Part shown: piece by piece, positions 16,159-25,186 of the stretch
Numbering within the stretch: position 1 is the first letter of the stretch
How the letters are laid out: every line of letters begins with the position of its first letter
DNA from: Streptomyces morookaense
Lineage (GTDB): Bacteria > Actinomycetota > Actinomycetes > Streptomycetales > Streptomycetaceae
Direction: 5' to 3'
DNA length: 62,925 nucleotides
NCBI RefSeq assembly: GCF_013030945.1
Contig: NZ_JABBXF010000061.1
Location: forward strand, 1-62,925
The notes under the pieces: model-generated
Told to the model about the DNA's origin: nothing
Seen by the model: only the letters and a program-made list of their open reading frames with translations
Databases searched by the model: none
Position numbers and translations under genes: made by a program

Positions 16159-18138
16159 GTGTCAGACGTCCGTGTGACCATCCAACGCGATTCCGAGCGG
16201 GAAGAGCGCGTGGTGACCACGGGCACGACGGCTGCGGAGCTCTTCGCGGGCGAGCGCACCGTCGTCGCCGCCCGGGTCGCCGGTGAGCTCAAGGACCTCG
16301 CGTATGCCGTCGCAGACGGCGAGGAGATCGAGCCCGTCGAGATCTCCTCCGAGGACGGTCTCAACATCCTGCGCCACTCGACCGCGCACGTCATGGCCCA
16401 GGCCGTCCAGGAGCTCTTCCCCGAGGCCAAGCTGGGCATCGGCCCGCCGGTCAAGGACGGCTTCTACTACGACTTCGGCGTCGAGAAGCCGTTCCACCCC
16501 GATGACCTCAAGGCCATCGAGAAGAAGATGCAGGAGATCATCAAGCGGGGTCAGAAGTTCTCCCGCCGCGTGGTCACCGACGAGGCCGCCCGCGAGGAGC
16601 TCGCGGACGAGCCGTACAAGCTGGAGCTGATCGGCCTCAAGGGCTCCGCGTCGCACGACGACGGCGCGGATGTCGAGGTCGGCTCGGGCGAGCTCACCAT
16701 CTACGACAACCTGGACCCGAAGACCGGGGACCTGTGCTGGAAGGACCTCTGCCGGGGTCCGCACCTGCCGACGACCCGGGTCATCCCGGCGTTCAAGCTG
16801 ATGCGCAACGCCGCCGCGTACTGGCGCGGCAGCGAGAAGAACCCGATGCTCCAGCGCATCTACGGCACCGCGTGGCCGTCGAAGGACGAGCTCAAGGCGC
16901 ACCTGGAGTTCCTCGCGGAGGCCGAGCGCCGCGACCACCGCAAGCTCGGTGCCGAGCTGGACCTGTTCTCCTTCCCCGACGAGCTGGGCCCGGGCCTCGC
17001 GGTGTTCCACCCCAAGGGCGGTGTGATCCGCAAGGAGATGGAGACCTACTCGCGCAAGAAGCACGAGAACGCGGGCTACGAGTTCGTGAACACCCCGCAC
17101 ATCACGAAGGAAAACCTCTTCGAGACGTCCGGGCACCTGCCGCACTACGCGGAGGGCATGTTCCCGCCCATCGAGTTCGACGGGCAGAACTACCGCCTGA
17201 AGGCCATGAACTGCCCGATGCACAACTTGATCTTCAAGTCGCGCGGGCGGTCCTACCGTGAGCTGCCGCTGCGCCTCTTCGAGTTCGGCACGGTCTACCG
17301 CTACGAGAAGTCCGGCGTCGTCCACGGCCTGACCCGCTCCCGTGGCTTCACCCAGGACGACTCCCACATCTACTGCACCAAGGAGCAGATGCCGGAGGAG
17401 CTCGACACGCTCCTCACCTTCGTGCTCGACCTGCTGCGCGACTACGGCCTGACCGACTTCGAGCTGGAGCTCTCGACCCGGGACCCCGAGTCGGACAAGT
17501 TCATCGGCTCGGACGAGGCGTGGGAGGAGGCCACCGAGGCGCTGCGCCAGGCGGCCGAGAAGCAGGGTCTGCCGCTGGTCCCGGACCCGGGCGGCGCCGC
17601 GTTCTACGGCCCGAAGATCTCGGTGCAGGCGCGCGATGCGATCGGCCGTTCCTGGCAGATGTCGACACTCCAGGTCGACTTCAACCAGCCGGCGCGCTTC
17701 GGCCTGGAGTACACGGCGGCGGACGGCTCGCGCCAGCAGCCCGTCATGATCCACCGGGCGCTGTTCGGCAGCATCGAGCGGTTCTTCGGCGTCCTGCTGG
17801 AGCACTACGCGGGCGCGTTCCCGGCGTGGCTGGCCCCGGTCCAGGCGGTCGGCATCCCGATCGGCGAGGCCCACGTGCCGTACCTGCAGGACTTCGCCGC
17901 GGAGGCGCGGAAGAAGGGCCTGCGGGTGGAGGTCGACGCCTCGTCGGACCGGATGCAGAAGAAAATCAGGAACCAGCAGAAGCTGAAGGTCCCCTTCATG
18001 ATCATCGTCGGTGACGACGACATGAACGCGGGCACGGTCTCGTTCCGTTACCGCGACGGGTCGCAGGAGAACGGCATCCCGCGCGAGGAGGCCCTGGCGA
18101 AGATCCTCGACGTGGTGGAGCGCCGCGTCCAGGTCTGA
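16159..18138 (+). CDS. thrS: Threonyl-tRNA synthetase
   Basis: 659-residue class II synthetase charging tRNA-Thr. In order: TGS domain (about 1-63), editing domain with RHSTAHVMAQ and the downstream zinc/editing segment (about 64-240), catalytic core (about 245-540) with MNCPMHNLIF (a zinc Cys and His), the motif 2 region RLFEFGTVYRYEKSG and a motif 3 region ending in HRALFGSIERFFGVL, and an anticodon-binding domain (about 545-659). Length and motifs are standard. GTG 16159 is preferred over in-frame GTG 16141 because AGGAGA lies 6 nt before it and homologues start at this point. A strong terminator follows. Confidence 0.97.
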   Translation: MSDVRVTIQRDSEREERVVTTGTTAAELFAGERTVVAARVAGELKDLAYAVADGEEIEPVEISSEDGLNILRHSTAHVMAQAVQELFPEAKLGIGPPVKDGFYYDFGVEKPFHPDDLKAIEKKMQEIIKRGQKFSRRVVTDEAAREELADEPYKLELIGLKGSASHDDGADVEVGSGELTIYDNLDPKTGDLCWKDLCRGPHLPTTRVIPAFKLMRNAAAYWRGSEKNPMLQRIYGTAWPSKDELKAHLEFLAEAERRDHRKLGAELDLFSFPDELGPGLAVFHPKGGVIRKEMETYSRKKHENAGYEFVNTPHITKENLFETSGHLPHYAEGMFPPIEFDGQNYRLKAMNCPMHNLIFKSRGRSYRELPLRLFEFGTVYRYEKSGVVHGLTRSRGFTQDDSHIYCTKEQMPEELDTLLTFVLDLLRDYGLTDFELELSTRDPESDKFIGSDEAWEEATEALRQAAEKQGLPLVPDPGGAAFYGPKISVQARDAIGRSWQMSTLQVDFNQPARFGLEYTAADGSRQQPVMIHRALFGSIERFFGVLLEHYAGAFPAWLAPVQAVGIPIGEAHVPYLQDFAAEARKKGLRVEVDASSDRMQKKIRNQQKLKVPFMIIVGDDDMNAGTVSFRYRDGSQENGIPREEALAKILDVVERRVQV

Positions 18139-18157
18139 CGTTCCGCGGACGACAAGC

Positions 18158-18189
18158 CCGAGGGGCGGCCCGACAGGGCCGCCCCTCGG
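18158..18189 (+). terminator. Terminator of thrS
   Basis: Perfect 14-bp stem CCGAGGGGCGGCCC/GGGCCGCCCCTCGG with a GACA loop, 20 bp after the stop. Confidence 0.85.
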
Positions 18190-18207
18190 TGCGTCCCGGC
18201 CGGGGAA

Positions 18208-18213
18208 TATGCT
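18208..18213 (+). promoter_or_regulatory. -10 element of HIT gene (leaderless)
   Basis: TATGCT ends 7 nt before ATG 18221. The upstream in-frame ATG at 18209 lies inside this box, so it cannot be the start if the box is used. Confidence 0.55.
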
Positions 18214-18220
18214 TCTCGGC

Positions 18221-18769
18221 ATGACGAGTGAGCCGGAGCAGCAGTTCGGAGTCGGCGCTCCCGACGCCTTCCAGCGCCTGTGGACGCCCCACCGGATGGC
18301 GTATATCCAGGGGGAGAACAAGCCCACCGGTACGGGCGCCGACGACGGCTGCCCGTTCTGCTCGATCCCGGCGAAGAGCGACGAGGACGGGCTGATCATC
18401 GCGCGGGGCGAGCGCGTCTACGCCGTGCTCAACCTCTACCCGTACAACGGCGGGCACTGCATGGTCGTCCCGTTCCGGCACGTGGCCGACTACACCGAGC
18501 TGGACGAGGCCGAGACGGCCGAGCTGGCCGCGTTCACCAAGCGCGCCATGCGGGCGCTGCGCGCCGCCTCCGGGGCCCACGGTTTCAACATCGGCATGAA
18601 CCAGGGGGCCACGGCGGGCGCCGGCATCGCCGCCCACCTGCACCAGCACATCGTCCCGCGCTGGGGCGGGGACACCAACTTCATGCCCGTCGTCGGGCAC
18701 ACCAAGGTGCTGCCGCAACTGCTCGCGGACACCCGGAAGATGCTCGCCGACGTCTGGCCGACCGTATAA
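18221..18769 (+). CDS. HIT-family hydrolase/phosphorylase
   Basis: 182-residue histidine-triad protein with an N-terminal extension. CPFC at about residues 45-48 is a likely structural zinc pair, and the catalytic triad is HLHQHIVPRW near residue 145. Actinobacterial members of this type are related to Ap4A phosphorylases and are often annotated as AP-4-A phosphorylase; the exact dinucleotide substrate is inferred. It sits between thrS and the downstream lipoprotein genes, separated from thrS by a terminator. ATG 18221 is chosen because the -10 box overlaps the earlier ATG. Confidence 0.9.
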   Translation: MTSEPEQQFGVGAPDAFQRLWTPHRMAYIQGENKPTGTGADDGCPFCSIPAKSDEDGLIIARGERVYAVLNLYPYNGGHCMVVPFRHVADYTELDEAETAELAAFTKRAMRALRAASGAHGFNIGMNQGATAGAGIAAHLHQHIVPRWGGDTNFMPVVGHTKVLPQLLADTRKMLADVWPTV

Positions 18770-18863
18770 ACCGGTAAACCGGCAATTCGGCTGTCCCGGC
18801 CTCTCCAAGAGGACACGGAACAGGGTGAATCGGGCAAATCGCATCGATTCCTACTAAAGAAGA

Positions 18864-18869
18864 TCTAAT
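18864..18869 (+). promoter_or_regulatory. -10 element of deacetylase-like lipoprotein operon (leaderless)
   Basis: TCTAAT six nucleotides before the GTG at 18876, in an AT-rich patch. No ribosome site is seen. Confidence 0.5.
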
Positions 18870-18875
18870 GGGACG

Positions 18876-19676
18876 GTGACCTTCCTTCACCGTCGCACCG
18901 TGCTGCGCGCAGCCGCAGGCGGCGCCCTCGCCGGAGCGGCCGGGGCGGGCACCTCCGGCTGCGACGAGAACGGGAAACCGGCCCACGCGCAGCCCTCGCG
19001 GTCGCCCGCGGCGAAGCCCAGGGTGTCCGTACCGCCGGGCGCACCGCCCGTTCTGCCCCGGCTGCCGGCCGGGCTGCCCGCCCAGATCGAGCACGGCCCG
19101 CGGCAGGGGCACGGCGTGGCCCTGACGTTCCACGGCCAGGGCGATGCGAAGTCGGCCCTCGCCCTGCTCTCCGAGGTGGAGCGGGCCGGGGCCCGGGTGA
19201 CCGTGCTGGCGGTCGGCGAGTGGCTGGACGCCCAGCCCCGGATGGCCCGCCGGGTGCTCGACGGCGGGCACGAGCTCGGCAATCACACCATGCGCCATCT
19301 CAGCATCTGCTCGATGAGCGCGAAGGCCGCCTACGCCGAGATCACCGAGTGCGCCGACCGGCTGCGCCGGCTCACGGGCGGCATCGGCCGCTGGTTCCGG
19401 CCGTCCCGGGCGCAGCGGGCCACCGACCAGGTGGTCCGGCTGGCGCGAAAGGCCGGTTACCCGCACGTTCTGTCGTACGACGTGGACTCCCTCGACTTCA
19501 CCGACCCCGGCGCCGAGGCGGTCCGGCGTACCGTGCTGAATGCGGTGCGGCCCGGGTCGGTGGTGAGTCTGCACTTCGGGCATGCCGGCACGGTCGCCGC
19601 GCTGCCCGCGATCCTCGACGGCCTCCACCGCCGCGGTCTGCGTGCGGTGACGACTACGGAGCTGCTGACCCGATGA
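18876..19676 (+). CDS. NodB-fold polysaccharide deacetylase-like lipoprotein
   Basis: 266 residues. The N-terminus has a twin-arginine start (HRRTVLRAAAGG) and a lipobox-like GTSGC, so it is probably exported by Tat and anchored as a lipoprotein. The NodB/CE4 fold covers about residues 80-260. The metal-binding NHTMRH motif and the RWFRPSR arginine motif are present. The usual TFDDG motif is replaced by TFHGQGD, so both the catalytic-base Asp and the first metal Asp are missing. It may be an atypical deacetylase or a binding protein (inference). It overlaps the next gene by ATGA, so the two lipoproteins are co-expressed. It starts with GTG behind a close -10 box. Confidence 0.82.
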   Translation: MTFLHRRTVLRAAAGGALAGAAGAGTSGCDENGKPAHAQPSRSPAAKPRVSVPPGAPPVLPRLPAGLPAQIEHGPRQGHGVALTFHGQGDAKSALALLSEVERAGARVTVLAVGEWLDAQPRMARRVLDGGHELGNHTMRHLSICSMSAKAAYAEITECADRLRRLTGGIGRWFRPSRAQRATDQVVRLARKAGYPHVLSYDVDSLDFTDPGAEAVRRTVLNAVRPGSVVSLHFGHAGTVAALPAILDGLHRRGLRAVTTTELLTR

Positions 19677-20920
19677 TCCCGTTCTCGCCCGCTCGTCCCG
19701 GTCCTCGCCACCCCTTCCGTCCTGTCCGCTCGCGTCCGCTGCGCCGTCCTGCCGTGCTGGCGGCGGCCTTCTGCCTCGTCCTGGCGGCCGTCAGCGGCTG
19801 CGGCGGGGGCGGCAGCGGCAAGGAGGGGCCGGTCGCCCGGCAGACGCATCCGGGCGGGCACGGCCAGGGGGCGGCGCGGGGGGTGCCGCAGGGGTTGCCG
19901 GGGATGCCGCCGCTGCTGGATCCGAACGACGTGTACGCGGCGGACCGGCCGAACGCCCTGTCTCCGGTGGTGCGGAACTTCCCGTCCCGGGTGTACGTGC
20001 CCAACACCGAATCCGACACGGTCAGCGTCATCGACCCCAAGACGTACAAGGTCATCGAGACGATCCCGGTCGGCAACCAGCCGCAGCACGTGGTGCCGTC
20101 GTGGGACCTGAAGACGCTGTGGGTCAACAACGACCGCGGCCACACGCTCACCCCGATCGACCCGGCAACGGGCAAGGCGGGCAAGCCGGTCGACGTCCAC
20201 GACCCCTACAACCTCTACTTCACCCCGGACGGCAAGTACGCGGTGGTGATGGCGTCGATGGACCGCGAGCTGGTGTTCCGGGACGCCCACACGATGAAGC
20301 GGATGAAGACGGAGCCGGTGAGCTGCCTGGGGGTCAATCACGCCGACTTCTCGCCGGACGGGCGGTACTTCATCGTCTCCTGCGAGTTCTCCGGTGAGCT
20401 GCTGAAGGTGGACACGGCCCGGATGAAGGTGATCGGCCAGCAGAAGCTGCCGTTCGACGGGGCGATGCCGCAGGACGTGAAGATCGCCGCGGACGGCAAG
20501 ACCTGGTACGTCGCCGACATGATGGCCGACGGGGTGTGGGTGCTGGACGGCGACAAGTTCACCGAGCCGTGGCTGATGCCGACCGGCAAGGGGGCGCACG
20601 GTCTGTACGTGAGCCGGGACTCGAAGTCGATGTATATCTCCAACCGGGGCGAGGGGTCGATCTCGGTGCTGGATCTGGCCACCCGCAAGCTGGTGAAGAA
20701 GTGGGAGCTGCCGGACGGCGGCAGTCCGGACATGGGCGGGGTGTCGGCGGACGGCAAGGAGCTGTGGCTGTCGGGGCGTTACAACAGCGAGGTGTACGTG
20801 ATCGACACCAACGACGGCCACCAGATCGCCCGCATCCCGGTGGGGGCGGGACCGCACGGCCTGGCGGTGTACCCCCAGCCGGGACGCTATTCGCTGGGCC
20901 ACACGGGCATCTTCAGGTGA
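19673..20920 (+). CDS. YncE-like beta-propeller lipoprotein
   Basis: 415 residues. A signal peptide ends in a lipobox (LAAVSGC, about residues 35-42) followed by a Gly/His/Pro-rich linker. From about residue 95 there are repeated YVTN-type blades: RVYVPNTESDTVSVID, TLWVNNDRGHTLTPID, MYISNRGEGSISVLD and VYVIDTNDGHQIARIPVG. Such propellers bind ligands or proteins outside the membrane; no enzymatic motif is visible. The ATG overlaps the stop of the NodB-like lipoprotein, suggesting an envelope complex with it (inference). It ends 28 bp from the convergent membrane-protein gene. Confidence 0.85.
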   Translation: MIPFSPARPGPRHPFRPVRSRPLRRPAVLAAAFCLVLAAVSGCGGGGSGKEGPVARQTHPGGHGQGAARGVPQGLPGMPPLLDPNDVYAADRPNALSPVVRNFPSRVYVPNTESDTVSVIDPKTYKVIETIPVGNQPQHVVPSWDLKTLWVNNDRGHTLTPIDPATGKAGKPVDVHDPYNLYFTPDGKYAVVMASMDRELVFRDAHTMKRMKTEPVSCLGVNHADFSPDGRYFIVSCEFSGELLKVDTARMKVIGQQKLPFDGAMPQDVKIAADGKTWYVADMMADGVWVLDGDKFTEPWLMPTGKGAHGLYVSRDSKSMYISNRGEGSISVLDLATRKLVKKWELPDGGSPDMGGVSADGKELWLSGRYNSEVYVIDTNDGHQIARIPVGAGPHGLAVYPQPGRYSLGHTGIFR

Positions 20921-20948
20921 AGTTGCGGAGTGCCGCCGCTGCGCCCTG

Positions 20949-22604
20949 TCAGGCGTTGTAGACGTCGGCCTGACGGGGCGTCGGGTCCTGGATCGCCCCG
21001 CTCAACGTGTTGGCCCGGTTGCCGAACTTCTCCGTGTCCACGCCGTTGTCGGCGAGGACACGCAATGCGGCCTGATGCACCACGCGCAGCACCGGAGTTG
21101 CTGCGCGCAGGGCGTCGTCCGCCATGAAACGGTGCCGCCACGGCTTGTCGGCCCACGCGTGGCGCAGCCCGAACGGCTCGGGGAGGACGAGCTTGCCGCC
21201 CCAGTACTCCAGCAGCGGCGGGTACCAGGTGAGCGGCGCGCGGACGGAGAGGCGGACGACCTCGCGGGGCTCGACGACGCGCAGTGTGCGCTCCCAGGTC
21301 TCCCAGAACTTGAGGGCCTTGCGGAACGTCCGGGTGCGGTTCTTGGGACGGCCGTTGAAGACGGCGTGGGTGGGGCCGAGGGCGTGGCCGGTGACCTCGA
21401 TGCGCAGCGTCTTGTGCAGCACGGTGACGTTGATGAGCAGGGTGATGACCAACTGGCCGTCCCACAGCACGAACTGGACGCCCAGGTAGTGCCGGTCGCC
21501 GCTGCCGAAGTGCTGCTTGTCGCAGATCTCCTGGAGCTGGGAGCCCCTTATCTGGTACGTGGCGGAGTCGGTGCCGGCGGGGCGGGAGACGGAGCCGGCG
21601 CCCTCGCCGATGGGGGAGACCACCCAGTGCTCGATGTCGGGGGCGGTGAGGCCGCCGGTGTTGATGGGGGTGCGCTCCAGCAGCTTGAGCTGGTCGTGGA
21701 TGGCGCGGACGATGTCCCAGCTGCGGAAGGGGTTGATGTCCTTGCCGGGGTCGAGGGGGACGAGCTCCTCGGCGAGCTGCCAGCTGCCCCAGCGGGTGCC
21801 CATGCCGAGTATGCCCTTGGGGCCGGCGTAGAAGACGACGTTGCTGCGCTGCTCGGCGGCGATGCGTTCGAGGTTCTGGCGGAGCTGTTCGGCGGCGCTC
21901 TCGCCGGGGGTCGAGGGCACGGCCTCGGGGATCTTGGCGCCGATGCCGCCGCCGTCGAGCAGGCCCGTCCAGCGCTCGCGGAGGTCCTTTGCGGTGCGCT
22001 CGCAGATCTGCTGCGCCCACAGGCCGCCGATGACGGGGGCGACGAGCATGGCGCGCAGGTAGAGGTACCAGAAGCCGGTGAAGGGGAGTTTGACGAAGAG
22101 GGCGACGATGGCCAGGCCGAGGATGCCGAAGAGGGCCGCGCCCAGTGCGCCGGCGCGCCTGTCCTGGGAGCCGGCGAGGGTGCGGCGGAGCTGGAAGGCG
22201 CCGAGCCAGAGCAGGACGCCGGGCAGGAAGAGCAGCCCGAACAGGAGCATGATCAGGGTCAGCCGGGCGTCGCGCTCCTTGCGGATGCGGGAGGCGGCCA
22301 GGCAGTGCTCGACGATGACCTGCGGTTCGAGTCCGAAGGACTGGATGAGCGGCTTGCGGCCGCTGCCGAGCATGCGGTTCTGCACGGCGCGGGCGAAGGC
22401 CTCGCCCAGGTTGGGCTCGAAGAGCGAGATGCGGGGCGGCTTGACCTCGGAGGTGGCCCAGTCCGAATTGGCCTTGAGGAGTTCGTCGACCGGGCCGTCG
22501 CGGTAGGCGGCCGAGGCCAGTGCCTGGGTGGCGGCGGTCTGTCCGGCGCCGCCGGCGACCGGGATCTGTGCCCCCGGACTGAAGTCGAACGCGTCCCCTG
22601 CCAC
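20949..22604 (-). CDS. Large membrane protein of unknown function
   Basis: 551 residues, not recognised as a characterised family. A soluble region of about 130 residues comes first. Three hydrophobic helices follow (LTLIMLLFGLLFLPGVLLW, AALFGILGLAIVALFV, AMLVAPVIGGLWA), then a cytoplasmic or surface domain of about 350 residues. That domain contains NVVFYAGPKGILGMGTRWGS and a segment rich in aromatic and basic residues. No ATP-binding or catalytic motif is evident. The GTG at 22604 is selected because the conserved-looking AGDAFDFSPGAQIPVAGG begins there; its ribosome site is weak (GGGGGCA). It lies downstream of the EF-G2 gene but a terminator separates them. Confidence 0.75.
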   Translation of the reverse strand: MAGDAFDFSPGAQIPVAGGAGQTAATQALASAAYRDGPVDELLKANSDWATSEVKPPRISLFEPNLGEAFARAVQNRMLGSGRKPLIQSFGLEPQVIVEHCLAASRIRKERDARLTLIMLLFGLLFLPGVLLWLGAFQLRRTLAGSQDRRAGALGAALFGILGLAIVALFVKLPFTGFWYLYLRAMLVAPVIGGLWAQQICERTAKDLRERWTGLLDGGGIGAKIPEAVPSTPGESAAEQLRQNLERIAAEQRSNVVFYAGPKGILGMGTRWGSWQLAEELVPLDPGKDINPFRSWDIVRAIHDQLKLLERTPINTGGLTAPDIEHWVVSPIGEGAGSVSRPAGTDSATYQIRGSQLQEICDKQHFGSGDRHYLGVQFVLWDGQLVITLLINVTVLHKTLRIEVTGHALGPTHAVFNGRPKNRTRTFRKALKFWETWERTLRVVEPREVVRLSVRAPLTWYPPLLEYWGGKLVLPEPFGLRHAWADKPWRHRFMADDALRAATPVLRVVHQAALRVLADNGVDTEKFGNRANTLSGAIQDPTPRQADVYNA

Positions 22605-22706
22605 TCTGCCCCCAATGCCGCGGCCTGCTCCCGACCCCCGGCCCGTGTCATGGGCCGCATGCTCAGCGTAATGGTGCGGGGTGTCAGAGGGGGGCAGGTG
22701 AGCGGA

Positions 22707-22743
22707 AAGCCGCCCGTCCTGGCCGAGTTGGGACGGGCGGCTT
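22707..22743 (-). terminator. Terminator of EF-G2 gene
   Basis: 13-bp stem AAGCCGCCCGTCC/GGACGGGCGGCTT with an 11-nt loop, 5 bp after the stop on the minus strand. Confidence 0.8.
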
Positions 22744-22748
22744 GCCAA

Positions 22749-24956
22749 CTATGCCCCGTTATCCTCCTGTTCGCGGATGCGGTCGGCCAGCTGCGGCGGC
22801 ATCGGTTCGTGCCGGGCGTACCCGCGGCTGAACCGCCCGGTGCCGTGCGAGAGGGAACGCAGGTCCACGGCGTAGCGGCCGATCTCGATCTCGGGCACCT
22901 CGGCGCGCACCAGGGTGCGGCCCGCGCCGGACTGTTCGGTGCCGACGACGCGTCCGCGCCGTCCGGACAGATCGCTCATGACCGCGCCCACGTAGTCGTC
23001 GGCGACCAGGACCTGGAGTGCGGCGACCGGTTCCAGGAGGTGGATGCGGACCTCGGCGGCCGCCTCGCGCAGGGCCAGGGCACCGGCGGTCTGGAAGGCG
23101 GCGTCGGAGGAGTCCACCGAGTGCGCCTTGCCGTCGAGGAGGGTGACCCGGACGTCGACGAGCGGATAGCCGGCGGCCACTCCGCGGGCGGCCTGGGCCC
23201 GTACGCCCTTCTCCACCGAGGGGATGAACTGCCGGGGGACCGCGCCGCCCACGACCTTGTCGACGAACTCGATGCCGGAGCCGCCGGGCAGCGGCTCGAC
23301 CTCGATCTCGCAGATCGCGAACTGGCCGTGGCCGCCGGACTGTTTGACGTGCCTGCCGCGGCCGGCGGCCTTGCCGCCGAACGTCTCGCGCAGGGACACC
23401 TTGTGCGGGACGATGTCGACCTGCACCCCGTACCGGGTCCGCAGCCGCTCCAGGGCGACGTCCCGGTGGGCCTCGCCCAGGCACCACAGGACCACCTGGT
23501 GGGTGTCCTGGTTCTGCTCCAGCCGCATGGTGGGGTCCTCGGCGACGAGCCGGGCCAGGCCCTGGGAGAGCTTGTCCTCGTCGGCCTTGCTGTGCGCCTG
23601 GATGGCCACGGGCAGCAGCGGGTCGGGCATCAGCCAGGGCTCCATCAGCAGCGGATCGCCCTTGGCGGAGAGGGTGTCGCCGGTCTCGGCGCGGGTGAGC
23701 TTGGCGACGCAGGCCAGGTCGCCCGCGATGGCCTGGGCGAGCTGGCGCTGCTGCTTGCCGAACGGGGAGGAGAGCGCGCCGACGCGCTCGTCGACGTCGT
23801 GGCTCTCGTGCCCGCGGTCCTCCAGGCCGTGTCCGGAGACGTGCACGGTCTCGTCGGGGCGCAGGGTGCCGGAGAAGACCCGGACCAGGGAGAGGCGCCC
23901 GACGTAGGGGTCGGAGGCGGTCTTGACGACCTCGGCGGCGAGCGGACCCTCCGGGTCGCAGGACAGCGGGGGACGGGCGCTGCCGTCCGGGGCGGTGACG
24001 GCCGGGGCCTCGCGCTCCAGCGGGGTCGGGAAACCGCCGGTGATGAGCTCCAGGAGCTCCACCGTGCCCAGGCCCTGGCGGGCGCCCTCGGCCGCCGGGG
24101 CGGCGGCGAGCACGGGGTGGAAACTGCCCCGGGCGACGGCCCGTTCGAGGTCCTCGACGAGCGTCTTGACGTCGATCTCCTCGCCGCCGAGGTAGCGGTC
24201 CATGAGGGTCTCGTCCTCGCTCTCGGCGATGATCCCCTCGATGAGCCGGTTGCGTGCCTCCTCGATCAGCGGCAGCTGGTCGGCGGAGGGTGCTGCCTCG
24301 GTGCGTTCGCCGCCGGAGTAGTCGTAGACCCGCTGCGAGAGCAGGCCGACGAGCCCGGTGACGGGACGGTGCCCGTCGGGGCCCTCCGGCCCGCGCACGG
24401 GGAGGTAGAGCGGGAGCACGCCGTCGGGGGAGTCCCCTCCGAAGGCCGCGCGGCAGGTCTCCGTGAGCTGTTCGAAGTCCGCCCGTGCGGCCTCCAGATG
24501 GGTGAGCACGATCGCGCGGGGCATGCCCACGGCCGCGCACTCCTCCCACACCATGCGGGTGGCCCCCGCGATGCCCTCGGCGCCCTCCGCGGCCGAGACG
24601 ACGAAGAGGGCCGCGTCCGCAGCCCGCAGACCGGCCCTCAGCTCGCCGACGAAGTCGGCGTAGCCGGGTGTGTCCAACACGTTGATCTTGATCCCGGCCC
24701 ATTCGACGGGGACCAGGGACAGCTGGACCGAGCGCTGCTGGCGGTGCTCGATCTCGTCGTGGTCCGAGAGCGAGGCGCCGTCCTCGACCCGGCCGGCCCG
24801 GTTGACGGCGCCGGTGGTCAGGGCCAGTGCCTCCACCAGGGTCGTCTTCCCGGACCCACTGTGGCCGACCAGCACCACGTTGCGGATGTTGTGCGGCCGG
24901 TCGGCCGTCACCGCCCTGCCGGCGGCCCCTGGATGTGCATTCGTCTTTTCGCCCAT
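22749..24956 (-). CDS. fusA2: Elongation factor G-like protein EF-G2
   Basis: 735-residue translational GTPase with EF-G architecture: G domain (about 25-290), domain II, and the C-terminal IV-V region. P-loop GHSGSGKTTL and NKxD-equivalent HLEAA-type positions are seen, but the G3 motif reads DTPGYADF instead of DTPGHVDF, and switch I reads QQRSVQLS instead of the RGITI consensus. The catalytic His is therefore Tyr. Mycobacterial EF-G2 binds GTP but is reported to lack ribosome-stimulated hydrolysis, which fits these changes. The true elongation factor must be elsewhere. ATG 24956 follows GGAGAGGCGAG. It is divergent from the pgsA operon. Confidence 0.92.
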   Translation of the reverse strand: MGEKTNAHPGAAGRAVTADRPHNIRNVVLVGHSGSGKTTLVEALALTTGAVNRAGRVEDGASLSDHDEIEHRQQRSVQLSLVPVEWAGIKINVLDTPGYADFVGELRAGLRAADAALFVVSAAEGAEGIAGATRMVWEECAAVGMPRAIVLTHLEAARADFEQLTETCRAAFGGDSPDGVLPLYLPVRGPEGPDGHRPVTGLVGLLSQRVYDYSGGERTEAAPSADQLPLIEEARNRLIEGIIAESEDETLMDRYLGGEEIDVKTLVEDLERAVARGSFHPVLAAAPAAEGARQGLGTVELLELITGGFPTPLEREAPAVTAPDGSARPPLSCDPEGPLAAEVVKTASDPYVGRLSLVRVFSGTLRPDETVHVSGHGLEDRGHESHDVDERVGALSSPFGKQQRQLAQAIAGDLACVAKLTRAETGDTLSAKGDPLLMEPWLMPDPLLPVAIQAHSKADEDKLSQGLARLVAEDPTMRLEQNQDTHQVVLWCLGEAHRDVALERLRTRYGVQVDIVPHKVSLRETFGGKAAGRGRHVKQSGGHGQFAICEIEVEPLPGGSGIEFVDKVVGGAVPRQFIPSVEKGVRAQAARGVAAGYPLVDVRVTLLDGKAHSVDSSDAAFQTAGALALREAAAEVRIHLLEPVAALQVLVADDYVGAVMSDLSGRRGRVVGTEQSGAGRTLVRAEVPEIEIGRYAVDLRSLSHGTGRFSRGYARHEPMPPQLADRIREQEDNGA

Positions 24957-25125
24957 GTGTCTCGCCTCTCCGGTCGACACCTGCGGTCCTTCGAGCTTTC
25001 CACCGTGGTCACGCTGCGTCCATACGTCGCACACGGGGGCGCAACCGTTTGAGTGGCCGGTGATCGCCCTCCGCCCCGGCGGGCGCAGCGGGGGTGGTGT
25101 GCGCGGCGGGTTCCGGCGGCCTGGC

Positions 25126-25131
25126 TACGAT
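25126..25131 (+). promoter_or_regulatory. -10 element of pgsA-patA-pimA operon
   Basis: TACGAT, with transcription predicted near 25138, about 50 nt before ATG 25187. The in-frame ATG at 25130 lies within this box and is unlikely to be used. Confidence 0.5.
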
Positions 25132-25186
25132 GGGCCAGCCGGTGGCCTTCCGACCTCCGGCCCGCATACGACCCTCCGGGAAGGCC

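Noticed and set aside
21075..25052. Plus-strand open frame of 1325 codons opposite the membrane protein and EF-G2 genes
   Set aside because: A shadow of the two minus-strand genes; its Gly/Glu/Asp/Leu/Val-rich composition mirrors their reverse complement.
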